From contig NZ_PDIZ01000003.1 in NCBI RefSeq assembly GCF_002563635.1, positions 186,001 through 250,000 on the forward strand: a DNA stretch of 64,000 nucleotides. Reading direction: 5' to 3'. The position numbers and the translations under genes are program-made. This DNA is from Bacillus sp. es.036 (GTDB lineage Bacteria > Bacillota > Bacilli > Bacillales > Guptibacillaceae). The notes under the pieces were generated by a model, which had not been told where the DNA came from, ran no database searches, and saw only the letters and a program-made list of their open reading frames with translations. The number at the start of each line of letters is the position of its first letter. Positions within the stretch are counted from its first letter, which is position 1. Below, piece after piece: positions 1-11,790 of the stretch.

Positions 1-586
1 GTACGATGAGCAAAATCTAGCAAACTATGATGCGATTCTTCTACCAGGCGGTTTCTCTTACGGAGATTACCTTCGCAGTGGCGCCATTGCTCGCTTTGCG
101 CCGATTATGTCTGAGGTAGTGAAGGCAGCTGAAGCAGGGAAACCGATCCTCGGTGTTTGTAATGGATTCCAAATTCTCTTGGAAGCAGGTCTGTTACCAG
201 GAGCGATGAAGCGAAATAAAAACCTGAAGTTTATGTGTCGTCCAGTGACACTACGCGTTCAAAACAATGAAACGATGTTTACTTCAGCTTATGATAAAGA
301 AGAAGAAATTACGATTCCAATCGCACACGGAGAAGGAAACTATTATTGCGATGAGGCGACACTCGCGACACTGACGCAGGAAAATCGTATTGCGTTTACC
401 TATGCGGATAATCCGAACGGCTCGGTTGAAGATATTGCTGGGATCGTAAACGAAAAGGGCAACGTCCTCGGTATGATGCCTCACCCTGAACGAGCGGTAG
501 ATGAGCTGTTAGGAAGTGCAGATGGATTAAATCTATTTAAATCGATATTACGCAACTGGAGGGAATCCCATGTCACACATGCATGA
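1..586 (+). CDS. purQ: Phosphoribosylformylglycinamidine synthase, glutamine amidotransferase subunit PurQ (5' end outside window)
   Basis: Glutaminase subunit of FGAM synthase: it releases ammonia from glutamine for PurL in step 4 of purine synthesis, working with PurL and PurS. The open frame runs in from the left edge (codon phase begins at base 2), so the N terminus is missing. Visible class-I amidotransferase features are the [14 protein letters not shown] stretch, the nucleophile motif GVCNGFQ (Cys in codons 154-174 region) and the His/Glu pair in [10 protein letters not shown] near the end. It ends with TGA at 584-586, 17 bases inside purL, so translation of the two is probably coupled. 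purS and the first genes of the operon are presumably upstream, not seen here. Confidence 0.97.
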   Translation, partial: YDEQNLANYDAILLPGGFSYGDYLRSGAIARFAPIMSEVVKAAEAGKPILGVCNGFQILLEAGLLPGAMKRNKNLKFMCRPVTLRVQNNETMFTSAYDKEEEITIPIAHGEGNYYCDEATLATLTQENRIAFTYADNPNGSVEDIAGIVNEKGNVLGMMPHPERAVDELLGSADGLNLFKSILRNWRESHVTHA

Positions 587-2795
587 ACCAACACCTGAGC
601 TGATTAAAGACCAGAAACTCTACAGTCAGATGGGCTTAACAGATGAAGAATTCAGTATGGTGGAAGTGATTCTCGGCCGTACACCGAATTACACGGAAAC
701 GGGGTTATTTTCCGTTATGTGGTCGGAACACTGTAGCTATAAAAATTCAAAGCCGGTGTTGAAAAAATTCCCCGTAACTGGTGAGCGTGTTCTTCAAGGT
801 CCTGGGGAAGGGGCTGGAATCGTTGATATTGGTGATGAGCAGGCAGTCGTATTTAAGATTGAAAGCCACAACCATCCATCTGCGATCGAGCCTTATCAAG
901 GTGCGGCAACAGGGGTTGGCGGCATTATTCGTGACGTTTTCTCGATGGGAGCTCGTCCTATTGCCCTTCTTAATTCCCTTCGATTTGGTGAACTTAGCAA
1001 TCCGAAAGTGAAGTATCTGTTTGAAGAAGTTGTTGCTGGTATTGCAGGATACGGGAACTGTATTGGAATCCCTACGGTAGGTGGAGAAGTACAGTTCGAT
1101 TCTTCTTACGATGGAAACCCGCTTGTGAACGCGATGTGTGTTGGCTTAATCGATCATAAAGACATTCAAAAAGGAATTGCATCTGGAGCTGGAAACACGG
1201 TCATGTACGTTGGTGCGAGCACTGGGCGTGACGGCATCCACGGCGCAACCTTCGCGTCTGAAGAATTAACAGATGCTTCTGACGAAAAGCGCCCTGCTGT
1301 TCAAGTAGGGGATCCGTTCATGGAAAAGCTTCTGCTTGAAGCGTGTCTTGAACTTGTTCACTGCGACTCACTTGTCGGTATTCAAGATATGGGAGCAGCT
1401 GGACTAACATCTTCAGCTTCCGAAATGGCGAGTAAGGCAGGAATGGGACTTGAAATGAATCTTGATGAAGTTCCACAGCGCGAAAAAGGCATGACGCCAT
1501 ATGAAATGATGTTGTCTGAGTCACAGGAGCGAATGCTCGTTGTGGTGAAGAAAGGGCACGAAGCTGAGATCAAAGCCATTACAGATCGCTGGGGTCTTTT
1601 AGCGAAAGAAGTTGGGGTTGTAACAGAAGATAAGCGGTTCCGACTTCTTCATAAAGGGGAAGTTGTGGCAGACGTCCCGGTTGATGCACTTGCCGAAGAA
1701 GCGCCGGTTTATCATAAACCTTCTCGCATTCCTGAGTATTATATTGAAAATCAACAGCTTCATAAGCCAATTCCTGAAGTGGAAAATGCGAAAGACATGC
1801 TTTATACGCTTCTAGGTCAGCCGACAATTTCAAGCAAGGAATGGGTTTTTGATCAGTATGACTATATGGTGCGTACGAATACAGTTGTAGCACCAGGATC
1901 AGATGCTGCAGTTGTCCGCGTGCGTGGAACGAACAAAGGGTTAGCGATGACGACGGATTGTAATTCACGTTATTTATATCTCGATCCTGAAGTAGGCGGT
2001 CAGATCGCGGTTGCAGAAGCGGCACGTAATATCGTTTGTTCAGGTGGCGAGCCATTAGCGATCACTGATTGCTTGAACTTTGGTAACCCTGAGAAACCAG
2101 AGATCTTCTGGCAAATTGAAAAAGCAACAGATGGTATGAGTGAAGCTTGTCGCATGCTAAATGCACCTGTTATTGGGGGGAACGTGTCCCTTTATAACGA
2201 GACGAACGGCATTGCCGTATATCCAACACCGGTAGTTGGCATGGTCGGTCTCGTTCATGATCTTAGTCATGTTACGACGCAGCATTTTAAAAAAGAAGGA
2301 AACTTGATTTACATGCTGGGCGAAACGGGAGAAGATTTTGGCGGTAGCGAGCTTCAAAAGTACCTTGATGGTAAGATCTCAGGTCAAGCCCCAACCCTTA
2401 ATCTTGAAATTGAAAAAGAACGCCAAAACCAACTTCTAACGGCCATTCAAGATGGTCTTGTTGAATCAGCTCACGATCTCGCGGAAGGCGGCCTTAGTGT
2501 GGCCCTTGCAGAATCGCTCATTGGCACAGAGCTTGGAGCCAACGTAAGGATTGACGGAGATATTACGACAGACCTCTTTAGTGAAACACAATCTCGTTTT
2601 CTTGTAAGCATCAAGGGGGAACATCAGCAGGCATTTGAGCAACGAACGGGAGCAACGCTAATCGGTGAAGTAACGGGTACGGGCGTATTAACGATTATGC
2701 ACGAGGATGAAACACATATCTTCGATGCTCCAGTTCAAGAGCTTGAAGCAGCCTGGAAAGGAGCCATTCCATGTTTGGTGAAATCAAAGGCTTAA
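570..2795 (+). CDS. purL: Phosphoribosylformylglycinamidine synthase subunit PurL (small form)
   Basis: ATP-dependent synthetase subunit that converts FGAR plus ammonia to FGAM. At 741 residues it is the short Gram-positive form that lacks a fused glutaminase domain, consistent with separate purQ. The [12 protein letters not shown] motif (residues about 51-62) is the signature of this family, and two AIRS-type halves follow (for instance GGNVSLYNE in the second half). The ATG at 570 is chosen because CTGGAGGGA lies at the right distance inside the end of purQ. Its own 3' end overlaps purF by 25 bases. Product assignment is firm from sequence recognition and operon position. Confidence 0.98.
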   Translation: MSHMHEPTPELIKDQKLYSQMGLTDEEFSMVEVILGRTPNYTETGLFSVMWSEHCSYKNSKPVLKKFPVTGERVLQGPGEGAGIVDIGDEQAVVFKIESHNHPSAIEPYQGAATGVGGIIRDVFSMGARPIALLNSLRFGELSNPKVKYLFEEVVAGIAGYGNCIGIPTVGGEVQFDSSYDGNPLVNAMCVGLIDHKDIQKGIASGAGNTVMYVGASTGRDGIHGATFASEELTDASDEKRPAVQVGDPFMEKLLLEACLELVHCDSLVGIQDMGAAGLTSSASEMASKAGMGLEMNLDEVPQREKGMTPYEMMLSESQERMLVVVKKGHEAEIKAITDRWGLLAKEVGVVTEDKRFRLLHKGEVVADVPVDALAEEAPVYHKPSRIPEYYIENQQLHKPIPEVENAKDMLYTLLGQPTISSKEWVFDQYDYMVRTNTVVAPGSDAAVVRVRGTNKGLAMTTDCNSRYLYLDPEVGGQIAVAEAARNIVCSGGEPLAITDCLNFGNPEKPEIFWQIEKATDGMSEACRMLNAPVIGGNVSLYNETNGIAVYPTPVVGMVGLVHDLSHVTTQHFKKEGNLIYMLGETGEDFGGSELQKYLDGKISGQAPTLNLEIEKERQNQLLTAIQDGLVESAHDLAEGGLSVALAESLIGTELGANVRIDGDITTDLFSETQSRFLVSIKGEHQQAFEQRTGATLIGEVTGTGVLTIMHEDETHIFDAPVQELEAAWKGAIPCLVKSKA

Positions 2796-4183
2796 ATGAA
2801 GAGTGTGGCGTATTTGGTATCTGGGGTCACCCGGATGCTGCGTCATTAACGTACTACGGTCTTCATAGTTTACAGCATCGTGGGCAAGAAGGTGCTGGAA
2901 TTGTCACGACTGACGGTGATCGTCTCTATAACCATAAAGGCCTTGGACTTGTGAATGATGTCTTTGGACCAGGTGATCTTGAGAAGCTTGAAGGAAATGG
3001 TGCGATCGGCCATGTGAGGTATTCAACTGCTGGAGGCGGGGGATATGAGAATGTTCAGCCTCTTGTGTTCCGCTCACAAAATGGTGGCCTCGCTCTTGCG
3101 CATAATGGAAACTTAGTAAATGCGAATGCGCTTAAGCACCAGCTCGAAGGTCAAGGGAGTATTTTTCAAACAACGTCCGATACAGAAGTGCTTGCCCATC
3201 TCATTAAACGAAGCGGCTACTTAAGTCAGCGTGAAAAAGTAAAGAATGCCCTCACAATGGTAAAAGGTGCTTATGCTTTCATTATGATGACAGAGAAAGA
3301 AATGATGGTTGCTCTTGATCCCCACGGATTGAGACCCCTTTCCATAGGCATTCTAGAAGGCGCCTATGTCGTGGCATCTGAAACGTGCGCATTTGATTTA
3401 ATCGGAGCGGAATATATTCGAGATGTGCAACCAGGTGAGCTTTTGATCATTAGCGAGAATGGACTCGAATCTGAGCGCTTTTCTTCTTCGGTTTCACGTG
3501 CCATTTGCTCGATGGAGTACATCTATTTCTCAAGGCCAGATAGCAACATTGAAAACATTAATGTGCATACCGCTCGTAAACAGCTGGGTAAACAGCTTGC
3601 AAAAGAAGCGCCAATTGAAGCGGATATTGTAACGGGTGTACCAGATTCCAGTATTTCTGCAGCAATTGGATACGCAGAAGAATCAGGTATTCCATATGAA
3701 ATGGGATTAATTAAAAATCGCTATGTAGGCAGAACGTTCATCCAACCTTCTCAGGAGCTAAGAGAACGAGGGGTGAAGATGAAGCTTTCACCAGTTCGAG
3801 GAGTTGTTGAAGGCAAGCGTGTCGTGATTGTTGATGATTCAATTGTAAGAGGGACAACAAGCAGACGAATCGTGACAATGCTTCGTGAAGCAGGAGCGAA
3901 AGAAGTTCACGTTCGCATTAGTGCACCACCTATTATCAGCCCATGCTATTACGGAATTGATACATCAAACTCAGGCGAATTGATTGCGGCGAAGATGAGT
4001 GTTGATGAGATGTGTGAAGAAATTGGTGCGGATTCGCTAACATTCCTTACAACTGATGGCATGACCACAGCGATCGGCAGAGAAGAGAAAGATTCATCGT
4101 GTGGTCAGTGTCTAGGTTGTTTTACAGGCAACTATCCAACGGAAATTTATCCTGATACCGTTCATCCTTACGAAAAAGTTTAA
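2771..4183 (+). CDS. purF: Amidophosphoribosyltransferase PurF
   Basis: Catalyses the committed step of purine synthesis, PRPP plus glutamine to 5-phosphoribosylamine. The start [12 protein letters not shown] shows an 11-residue propeptide followed by the nucleophile Cys12, as in the Bacillus enzyme, which matures by cleavage. An N-terminal Ntn glutaminase domain is followed by a PRTase domain with the PRPP loop [14 protein letters not shown] (about residues 352-365). The C-terminal [10 protein letters not shown] supplies cysteines of the structural, oxygen-labile 4Fe-4S cluster known in this family. Start codon lies within purL behind GGAAAGGAG, giving a 25-base overlap. Known to be feedback-inhibited by purine nucleotides. 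Confidence 0.98.
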   Translation: MFGEIKGLNEECGVFGIWGHPDAASLTYYGLHSLQHRGQEGAGIVTTDGDRLYNHKGLGLVNDVFGPGDLEKLEGNGAIGHVRYSTAGGGGYENVQPLVFRSQNGGLALAHNGNLVNANALKHQLEGQGSIFQTTSDTEVLAHLIKRSGYLSQREKVKNALTMVKGAYAFIMMTEKEMMVALDPHGLRPLSIGILEGAYVVASETCAFDLIGAEYIRDVQPGELLIISENGLESERFSSSVSRAICSMEYIYFSRPDSNIENINVHTARKQLGKQLAKEAPIEADIVTGVPDSSISAAIGYAEESGIPYEMGLIKNRYVGRTFIQPSQELRERGVKMKLSPVRGVVEGKRVVIVDDSIVRGTTSRRIVTMLREAGAKEVHVRISAPPIISPCYYGIDTSNSGELIAAKMSVDEMCEEIGADSLTFLTTDGMTTAIGREEKDSSCGQCLGCFTGNYPTEIYPDTVHPYEKV

Positions 4184-4198
4184 CCGAAGGAGGCCATT

Positions 4199-5239
4199 AT
4201 GGCACAAGCATACAGGCAGGCAGGCGTTAACATAGAAGCAGGTTATGAAGCAGTGGATCGTATTAAGCCTCACGTCAAGAAAACAATTCGCAAAGGCGTA
4301 ATGGGCGGACTTGGTGGCTTTGGCGGCATGTTCGATCTGTCTGAACTAGACTACGAGAAACCAGTTCTCGTTTCAGGAACGGACGGTGTTGGAACAAAGC
4401 TCATGCTTGCGATTCAACTCGATCGGCACGATACGATTGGCATTGATTGCGTGGCCATGTGCGTCAATGATGTTGTCGCACAGGGGGCAGAACCTCTCTA
4501 TTTTCTTGATTATATTGCAACTGGAAAGCTTGCACCAGAGCGAATCGAGGAAATTGTAAAGGGTGTGGCAGAAGGCTGTTCACAGGCAGGCTGTGCCTTA
4601 ATTGGTGGAGAAACAGCGGAAATGCCTGATATGTATCAAGAAAACGACTATGATCTTGCTGGGTTTACTGTGGGAGCTGTTGAAAAGTCGAAGCTGATTA
4701 CGACAGAGAATGTGAAAGAAGGAAATGTCCTAATCGGTCTTGCTTCAAACGGCATTCACAGCAACGGTTTTTCCCTTGTACGTAAAGTGTTGCTGAAAGA
4801 TCATAAGATGGATCTTGCAACCTCATATGAAGAGCTTGATTCAACGCTTGGAGAGACGTTGCTTGCCCCAACGCGTATTTATGTTAAACCGGTTTTAAAT
4901 GTTCTTAAATCACACACTGTGAATGGAATTGCCCATATAACAGGCGGTGGTTTTGAAGAGAATATTCCGCGTATGCTTCCTGAAGGACTGGCAGCTCAAG
5001 TTGATTATGGTTCATGGCCGATTCCGCCAATCTTTGATTTAATCGAAAAGAAAGGCAATCTTGTTCGTAAGGAAATGTTTACAACATTTAATATGGGTGT
5101 AGGTATGGTACTTGCTGTGCCGGAAGATGAGGCTGTTAATGTCATTAAAGCTCTTGAACAGGATGGCGAACGAGCTTATATGATTGGGCGCGTAGTCAAA
5201 GGAGAAGGAATTGAATTTGGAGGCGGTGACCTGTCGTGA
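4199..5239 (+). CDS. purM: Phosphoribosylformylglycinamidine cyclo-ligase PurM (AIR synthetase)
   Basis: Closes the imidazole ring: FGAM plus ATP to AIR, step 5 of the pathway. The 346-residue length is typical. Family signatures are [14 protein letters not shown] near the N terminus, DGVGTKL, the [22 protein letters not shown] stretch (read here as [15 protein letters not shown]-like) and [10 protein letters not shown]. It starts 15 bases after purF behind GAAGGAGG. The stop TGA overlaps the purN GTG start in a GTGA junction, a sign of translational coupling. Confidence 0.98.
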   Translation: MAQAYRQAGVNIEAGYEAVDRIKPHVKKTIRKGVMGGLGGFGGMFDLSELDYEKPVLVSGTDGVGTKLMLAIQLDRHDTIGIDCVAMCVNDVVAQGAEPLYFLDYIATGKLAPERIEEIVKGVAEGCSQAGCALIGGETAEMPDMYQENDYDLAGFTVGAVEKSKLITTENVKEGNVLIGLASNGIHSNGFSLVRKVLLKDHKMDLATSYEELDSTLGETLLAPTRIYVKPVLNVLKSHTVNGIAHITGGGFEENIPRMLPEGLAAQVDYGSWPIPPIFDLIEKKGNLVRKEMFTTFNMGVGMVLAVPEDEAVNVIKALEQDGERAYMIGRVVKGEGIEFGGGDLS

Positions 5240-5814
5240 AGAAGCTAGCCGTATTCGCATCTGGAAGCGGCTCGAACTTCGAAGCGATTGCCGCAGCCAT
5301 TGAAAAAGGACAATTAGAGGCTGAAGTTGCTCTTGTTGTATGCGACCGTCCTGGAGCAAAAGTTGAAAAAAGGGCAGAACGCTTTGGCATTCCTGTCCTT
5401 TCCTTTTATCCTAAATCATATGACTCAAAAGCTGATTTTGAAAACTTCATTCTTCAACAATTGAACGAAGCGGGTGTTGATTGGATTGTTCTTGCTGGTT
5501 ATATGAGGTTAATTGGTCCAACGCTCCTTCAAGGTTTTGAAGGAAGAATCATCAATATTCATCCCTCTCTCCTTCCGTCTTTTCCAGGAAAAGACGCGAT
5601 TGGCCAAGCATTCGAAGCTGGGGTTAAAATCACAGGTGTTACCGTTCATTTCGTGGACGAGGGAATGGATACAGGGAAAATTATTGATCAAGACAGCGTT
5701 CGAATTGATGAGGGAGATACGAAAGAGGACCTGGCAAACAAAATTCAGGCCGTTGAACACCTTTTGTATCCAGCTGTCATTCGTTCCCTTCTTCAGGAAA
5801 AAAACAAGAGATAG
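5236..5814 (+). CDS. purN: Phosphoribosylglycinamide formyltransferase PurN
   Basis: Transfers a formyl group from 10-formyltetrahydrofolate to GAR (step 3). Formyltransferase-fold signatures: [12 protein letters not shown] for substrate phosphate binding, the catalytic [12 protein letters not shown] segment (Asn and His) and [13 protein letters not shown] with the conserved His and Asp. The GTG start at 5236 overlaps the purM stop by four bases and has GGAGG at 5219-5223. It is 192 residues, a normal length. Confidence 0.97.
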   Translation: MKKLAVFASGSGSNFEAIAAAIEKGQLEAEVALVVCDRPGAKVEKRAERFGIPVLSFYPKSYDSKADFENFILQQLNEAGVDWIVLAGYMRLIGPTLLQGFEGRIINIHPSLLPSFPGKDAIGQAFEAGVKITGVTVHFVDEGMDTGKIIDQDSVRIDEGDTKEDLANKIQAVEHLLYPAVIRSLLQEKNKR

Positions 5815-5828
5815 TAGGAGGAGTTCAC

Positions 5829-7367
5829 ATGACGATTAAACGCGCACTCATTAGCGTTTCTGATAAAACAGATATTACAGCATTTGCAAAAGGACTTGCG
5901 GAAAAAGGGGTAGAGGTGATCTCAACAGGTGGGACAAAGCGTGCCCTTGAAGAAGCCGGTGTTAATGTGATTGGCATTTCAGACGTCACTGGTTTCCCAG
6001 AAATTCTTGATGGCCGAGTAAAAACACTCCATCCTAACGTACATAGTGGTCTTCTTGCTGTGCGTGATAATGAAGCTCATCAAGAACAGTTGAAAGAGCT
6101 TAATATCAAACCGATTGATCTTGTCGTTGTGAATTTGTATCCTTTTCAGGAAACAATCGCAAAACCAGACGTGACGTATGAAGAAGCAATTGAAAACATT
6201 GATATTGGTGGACCTACAATGCTTCGTTCCGCTGCTAAAAATCATCGGGATGTTACTGTAGTTGTCGATCCTTCTGACTACAACCGCGTTTTACGTCAAG
6301 TTGAAGAAAATGGCGACACAACAGAAATTCTTCGTCGTGAACTTGCAGCAAAAGTATTCCGTCATACGGCTTCTTATGATGCTGTGATCTCCGAATATTT
6401 AACTGCTCAATCCGGTGAAGAAGAGCCTGAATCACTAACGGTAACCTTTGAGCGCAAACAAACGCTTCGCTATGGTGAAAATCCTCATCAAAAAGCTGTT
6501 TTCTATAAAAAACCATTGTACAAAGGGGCATCTCTTGCTTCAGCTGAGCAGTTAAATGGGAAAGAGCTTTCTTACAATAACATTAATGATGCAAATGCAG
6601 CGCTAAATATTGTGAAGGAATTTGATCAGCCAGCTGTTGTAGCTGTTAAACATATGAACCCTTGTGGCGTAGGTACGGGGGAGACGATTGTCGAAGCTTA
6701 TCAGAAAGCGTATGAAGCTGATTCAACGTCTATTTTTGGTGGCATTGTTGCGATCAATCGTGAAGTGGACGAAGCAACGGCGCTTAAGTTAAAAGAAATA
6801 TTCCTTGAAATTATTATGGCGCCTTCATTTACGGAAGAAGCTCTGGCTGTGTTAACAAAGAAAAAGAACCTTCGCCTATTAAAGCTAGATGTCGCGGCTT
6901 CACCTGCTGTAGAACACCAGCTTACATCAGTAAATGGCGGTCTTTTATTACAAGAACGAGATCGTTATGGTTTTGACGAAGCGAACATTACCGTACCAAC
7001 CGACCGTGAACCGACAGAAGAAGAATGGGAAGCGCTCAAACTAGCATGGAAAGTTGTGAAGCACGTCAAGTCCAATGCGATTGTATTAACGAAAAATGAT
7101 CAAACAATCGGAATTGGTGCTGGACAGATGAACCGTGTCGGTGCGGCAAATATTGCGATTGAACAAGCGGGTGATCAGAGTAAAGGATCGGTAATGGGCT
7201 CAGACGCTTTCTTCCCGATGGATGATACGGTTGAAGCAGCAGGACGAGCTGGTGTGACAGCGATCATCCAACCTGGCGGATCGATCCGAGATGAGGATTC
7301 GATTAAGAAAGCGAATGAATATGGCATTACAATGGTCTTTACTGGCATTCGTCATTTCAAACATTAA
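5829..7367 (+). CDS. purH: Bifunctional AICAR formyltransferase/IMP cyclohydrolase PurH
   Basis: Carries out the last two steps to IMP. The N-terminal third is the MGS-like IMP cyclohydrolase domain ([41 protein letters not shown]). The remainder is the AICAR transformylase domain with the catalytic Lys-His in [12 protein letters not shown], the ENPHQKA motif and a C-terminal GAGQMNRV segment. 512 residues fits the family. GTAGGAGGAGTTCAC precedes the ATG. Lies 14 bases after purN, same operon. Confidence 0.98.
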   Translation: MTIKRALISVSDKTDITAFAKGLAEKGVEVISTGGTKRALEEAGVNVIGISDVTGFPEILDGRVKTLHPNVHSGLLAVRDNEAHQEQLKELNIKPIDLVVVNLYPFQETIAKPDVTYEEAIENIDIGGPTMLRSAAKNHRDVTVVVDPSDYNRVLRQVEENGDTTEILRRELAAKVFRHTASYDAVISEYLTAQSGEEEPESLTVTFERKQTLRYGENPHQKAVFYKKPLYKGASLASAEQLNGKELSYNNINDANAALNIVKEFDQPAVVAVKHMNPCGVGTGETIVEAYQKAYEADSTSIFGGIVAINREVDEATALKLKEIFLEIIMAPSFTEEALAVLTKKKNLRLLKLDVAASPAVEHQLTSVNGGLLLQERDRYGFDEANITVPTDREPTEEEWEALKLAWKVVKHVKSNAIVLTKNDQTIGIGAGQMNRVGAANIAIEQAGDQSKGSVMGSDAFFPMDDTVEAAGRAGVTAIIQPGGSIRDEDSIKKANEYGITMVFTGIRHFKH

Positions 7368-8730
<1,363 letters not shown>

Positions 8731-8760
8731 AACTAAACCTCCTTTTAATAAGGTAGAGAA

Positions 8761-8788
8761 AACTTCCCTAAATATAGGGAAGTTTTTT
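8761..8788 (+). terminator. Terminator after the purine operon
   Basis: Perfect hairpin AACTTCCCT-AAATAT-AGGGAAGTT followed by a T run at 8782-8789. It is oriented for the purine operon; the transcript would run antisense through the whole 33-codon gene before stopping. On the minus strand the T tract is weak but it may also end the transcript of the 8798-9043 gene. Confidence 0.8.
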
Positions 8789-8797
8789 TGTGAAGAT

Positions 8798-9043
8798 TTA
8801 AGAAGGGTTGATCACTCTTTCAAGTGCTGTTTCATCTGGGTCGCGTGTTTCATCATGCGTCATAAGATCGACGACAGGGCAATAACGCGTATGACCTTCT
8901 GCTACCTTCATGGCACCGACAGCAGCGAGAAGCCAGGCTGAGTTTGACTCCTCTTTAGAAAGCTTGGCGGTTGAATAGGCAAGCAGAGTGAAACCGGCTG
9001 TTAAGCGAATAAAGGCATTTAACATACTAATATTTGGCTTCAT
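8798..9043 (-). CDS. DUF2892 (YgaP-like transmembrane domain) family protein
   Basis: 81-residue protein resembling the DUF2892/YgaP-type small transmembrane domain: it starts MKPNISMLNAFIRLTAG, has a hydrophobic helix (TAGFTLLAYSTA) and a second weaker one (AWLLAAVGAMKVAEG), then TRYCPVVDL, where the Cys-Pro near the end of the second helix is typical of the family. No reaction is known. An upstream in-frame ATG at 9062-9064 is rejected because the AAAGGAGA ribosome binding site lies between it and the ATG at 9043. Monocistronic, divergent from the next gene. Confidence 0.8.
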   Translation of the reverse strand: MKPNISMLNAFIRLTAGFTLLAYSTAKLSKEESNSAWLLAAVGAMKVAEGHTRYCPVVDLMTHDETRDPDETALERVINPS

Positions 9044-9136
9044 TTGAAAATCTCCTTTCTTCATTCACAAATCTAAAGTAGCAACGTGTCGAAATTATGT
9101 TAAAATAAAGAAAACTTCTTGAAGCGGGTGATGGTT

Positions 9137-10876
9137 ATGGCGAAAAGAAAAAATTTATGGACGAAGCAGCAATTACGACAACACGTTCAAGTTGTGTCTG
9201 GAGAACTGCCTCCATCGATCGTTTTCTATCATGCAACTTATTTGAATCACGGATTAAAAAAATGGGTGACATCTAATATATGGGTATATGAAGATCGGAT
9301 TGTGTACGTAGGCGATGATCTACCTGAAAAGCATCCATCGACTGAATGGATTGATTGCGAAGGCCGATGCCTTGTACCAGGTTACATTGAACCACATGCA
9401 CACCCATTTCAACTATATAATCCCCTTACTCTTGCGCGATATACATCTCAGCGGGGAACGACGACAATGATGAATGACAACCTTCTTTTACTTCTAGGTT
9501 TACCAAAAGAGAAAGCGCTTACATTAATCGAAGAGCTTGATCAGTTTCCTGTTTCCATGTATTGGTGGGCACGATATGATTCGCAAACAAAGCTGTTAGA
9601 TGAAGATATGATTACAAATAAATTGATGAAGGAATGGCTTGCGCACCCATTAGTCATTCAAGGCGGGGAACTGACCGCATGGCCTGATGTACTTAGTGGA
9701 GATGATGAAATTCTAGAATGGATGCAAGAGACGCGAAGACTTGGTAAGCCTGTTGAAGGTCATTTGCCGGGTGCCTCTCTTGCCACATTAACAAAGATGG
9801 GACTGTTGGGTGTTTCATGTGATCATGAAGCGATGACGGGTGAAGAGGCCTTGCGCCGTTTAGAGATGGGTATGATGACATCACTTCGTTATTCTTCGAT
9901 CAGGCCAGATCTTCCTGTCATTCTGGAATCTTTACTAAAAAAAGGGGTCACTTCCTTTGAGCGAGTGATGATGAATACAGATGGCTCAACGCCTTCCTTC
10001 TTAGAAAATGGCACGACGGACAAGTTAATTGAAATGGCGCTTGAGAAAGGAGTAAGTGCAGAAGATGCGTATTCAATGGTGTCATATAATGTGGCAAACC
10101 ACTACGGAATAAGCGATACGCATGGTATGATAGCACCGGGTAGAGTCGCTCATATTAATATCCTTGAATCAAAAGAAAAGCCCCTTCCCGTTGCCGTACT
10201 TGCGGGTGGGCAATGGTTAAAGTGTGATGGAGAAGAAATGGACCAGGACTGGTCTTTTGATTGGGAAAAGCATGGGCTTACTCCACTTAATAATAATTGG
10301 AAAATACAGCCTAATGATTTAACGTTTTCAGGTCCAGCAGGAATGGAAATGATGAATGCGGTGATTACAAAGCCGTATAACTTATCTGTTGAAACGTCCG
10401 TAGACGAGCTTCCGGCAGAATCAGATGAAAGCTTTATCATGCTCCTTAGTCGCGAAGGGAAATGGCGGGTAAATACGATCATTAAAGGTTTCGCGAATCG
10501 AGTGAAAGGTTTTGCCAGTAGTTTTTCGAACACGGGTGATTTTATTCTTATCGGTAAAAGTAAAGCAGATATGATGACGGCTTTTAATCGAATTAATGAA
10601 ATTGGTGGAGGTATCTCACTTGTTGAAGACGGAGAAGTTATTTCCGAAATCCAATTACCTCTGATGGGGAAAATGTCCGATCTTCCGCTTGAAGAATTGA
10701 TTACAAAGGAAAAACAAATGATCCAAGAACTTGAGAATAGAGGCTATTCATACAAAGATCCGGTTTATAGCTTGCTGTTCTTCTCTTCGACGCATTTACC
10801 TTTTATACGATTGACGCAGCAAGGAATTTATGATGTAAAGAGAAAAATGGTACTTTTTCCTTCGATAATGCGTTAA
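9137..10876 (+). CDS. yerA: Adenine deaminase-like amidohydrolase (YerA type)
   Basis: Metal-dependent hydrolase of the adenine deaminase family (adenine to hypoxanthine in the AdeC branch); the YerA branch is of uncertain substrate. Amidohydrolase ligands are visible in GYIEPHAHPFQLYNP (HxH), VEGHLPGASL and SCDHEAMTGEEALRRLE. The C-terminal adenine-deaminase-type domain has KWRVNTIIKGFA and ends VLFPSIMR, the same ending as B. subtilis YerA. Start uncertain: ATG at 9137 has GGGTGAT at proper spacing; a TTG at 9119 in frame would add six residues. Follows the purine operon as in B. subtilis, which fits a purine salvage role. Confidence 0.85.
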   Translation: MAKRKNLWTKQQLRQHVQVVSGELPPSIVFYHATYLNHGLKKWVTSNIWVYEDRIVYVGDDLPEKHPSTEWIDCEGRCLVPGYIEPHAHPFQLYNPLTLARYTSQRGTTTMMNDNLLLLLGLPKEKALTLIEELDQFPVSMYWWARYDSQTKLLDEDMITNKLMKEWLAHPLVIQGGELTAWPDVLSGDDEILEWMQETRRLGKPVEGHLPGASLATLTKMGLLGVSCDHEAMTGEEALRRLEMGMMTSLRYSSIRPDLPVILESLLKKGVTSFERVMMNTDGSTPSFLENGTTDKLIEMALEKGVSAEDAYSMVSYNVANHYGISDTHGMIAPGRVAHINILESKEKPLPVAVLAGGQWLKCDGEEMDQDWSFDWEKHGLTPLNNNWKIQPNDLTFSGPAGMEMMNAVITKPYNLSVETSVDELPAESDESFIMLLSREGKWRVNTIIKGFANRVKGFASSFSNTGDFILIGKSKADMMTAFNRINEIGGGISLVEDGEVISEIQLPLMGKMSDLPLEELITKEKQMIQELENRGYSYKDPVYSLLFFSSTHLPFIRLTQQGIYDVKRKMVLFPSIMR

Positions 10877-10910
10877 ACTATAACAAAGTAAATCCTTAAT
10901 GAAGTAAAGC

Positions 10911-10946
10911 ACGTGAATTTCTCACGTTCAATTGTTAAAATGAACG
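10911..10946. promoter_or_regulatory. Two overlapping inverted repeats upstream of yerC
   Basis: ACGTGA-ATTTC-TCACGT (10911-10927) and CGTTCA-ATTGTTAAAA-TGAACG (10925-10946) share two bases and lie about 85 bases before the yerC start. A TTGTTA at 10933 with a TAATAG about 19 bases on could be a weak promoter. These could be operator dyads, perhaps for YerC itself, but no factor can be named. Confidence 0.35.
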
Positions 10947-11031
10947 CAAAGTGGAATAATAGCGCATCATGATGAGTGCAGAATAGAAAACATAGACCGA
11001 TACAGAATGAAGTAAGGAGAGTGGATGTATA

Positions 11032-11328
11032 ATGCAAATTGATAAACTTCGAGGTAAAACACTGGACCAATTGTTTGAAGCGATTCTTTCATTAAAAGAT
11101 CTAGAAGAGTGTTATTTATTCTTTGACGATTTAGCGACTGTGAACGAAATACAATCTCTCGCTCAGCGATTGGAAGTAGCAAGAATGCTTCGTGAAGGGT
11201 TTACGTATCATAAAATTGAAACGGAAACAGGCGCAAGCACAGCGACGATTTCCAGAGTGAAGCGTAGTTTAAATTATGGAAACGACGGCTATCAAATGAC
11301 GCTTGATCGCGTCCATAATAACGAGTAG
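11032..11328 (+). CDS. yerC: YerC/YecD family TrpR-related DNA-binding protein
   Basis: 98-residue protein of the YerC/YecD family, related in fold to the Trp repressor. The segment SLAQRLEVARMLREGFTYHKIETETGASTATISRVKRSL (residues about 44-80) reads as a TrpR-like helix-turn-helix, with TGASTATISRVKRSL as recognition part. It is expected to be a small dimeric regulator; targets are not known to me. TAAGGAGAGTGG precedes the ATG. Stands alone between the deaminase homologue and pcrB, as in B. subtilis apart from missing yerB and yerD. Confidence 0.85.
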   Translation: MQIDKLRGKTLDQLFEAILSLKDLEECYLFFDDLATVNEIQSLAQRLEVARMLREGFTYHKIETETGASTATISRVKRSLNYGNDGYQMTLDRVHNNE

Positions 11329-11329
11329 A

Positions 11330-11362
11330 AAAATGAGCCGGATTCCGGCTCATTTTTGTTTT
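11330..11362 (+). terminator. Terminator after yerC
   Basis: Near-perfect palindrome AAATGAGCCGGA-T-TCCGGCTCATTT followed by TTGTTTT, immediately after the yerC stop codon. A strong intrinsic terminator. Confidence 0.9.
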
Positions 11363-11396
11363 GGTTTGAGGGTTTCTGTAATGCAGTTTAGCCATT

Positions 11397-11466
11397 TCGC
11401 GGAATTATTAAAGGAATCGCGGAAAAAAGGTTCGATTTCGCGGAATTATTAAGAAAATCGCGGGAA
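11397..11466. repeat. Tandem array of TCGCGGAAWT cores with a 20-21 base period
   Basis: Four cores of the form TCGCGG(A/G)A start at 11397, 11417, 11438 and 11458, that is spaced 20, 21 and 20 bases. Copies one and three continue identically as TCGCGGAATTATTAA. The array lies between the yerC terminator and the pcrB promoter, in a stretch with no believable gene. It has the same layout (10-base core, 10-base spacer) as the unrelated-core array at 25971-26060. Confidence 0.75.
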
Positions 11467-11486
11467 TATGGCGCGGTGGTATTCAC

Positions 11487-11790
11487 GTGTTCAATTTGGG
11501 GGGCTCCAGCGCTTGTCGAGGCTAAACGGACGCTTCCGCTTTTCATTGATCCAGCTGCAGTAGGCCAAATCTTCCGGCTGTTTCGCCCAATCGAATGAGA
11601 CAAAAAGCGTCTCAGTCTCATGGGCTCCAACATCCTGCAGATTTAAACGGGCCCACTTCCGCTTTTCATTGATCCAGCTGCAGTGGGCAGACTCTCGGTC
11701 ACTTCACCTTTCAACTCGAACACAAAGACCGTGTTCAATTTGAAAGGTTCCAGTGCCTTTCGAGTCTAAACGCCCACTTCCGCTTTTCAG
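11487..11790. repeat. Tandem repeat with a 122-base period, 2.5 copies, hairpin-forming
   Basis: Three copies start at 11487, 11609 and 11731, exactly 122 bases apart; the last is cut after about 60 bases. Shared blocks are GG(C/T)TCCA, TAAACG, CTTCCGCTTTTCA and, in copies one and two, TTGATCCAGCTGCAGT(A/G)GGC. At each junction a stem with a 7-base loop can form: TGAGAC/GTCTCA at 11596-11614 and GAACAC/GTGTTC at 11718-11736. The stem sequences differ but still pair. A second outer stem ACCTTTCAA/TTGAAAGGT surrounds the latter. The CTTCCGCTTTTC block resembles dispersed repeats I recall from several Bacillaceae genomes; no coding potential is convincing. Confidence 0.75.

Noticed and set aside
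1579-2055. 158-codon frame opposite purL
   Set aside because: Antisense shadow of a highly conserved gene, no start signal, typical mirror effect of codon bias.
11388-11633. 81-codon minus-strand frame
   Set aside because: Runs through both repeat families; composition is set by the repeats and no start signal is present.
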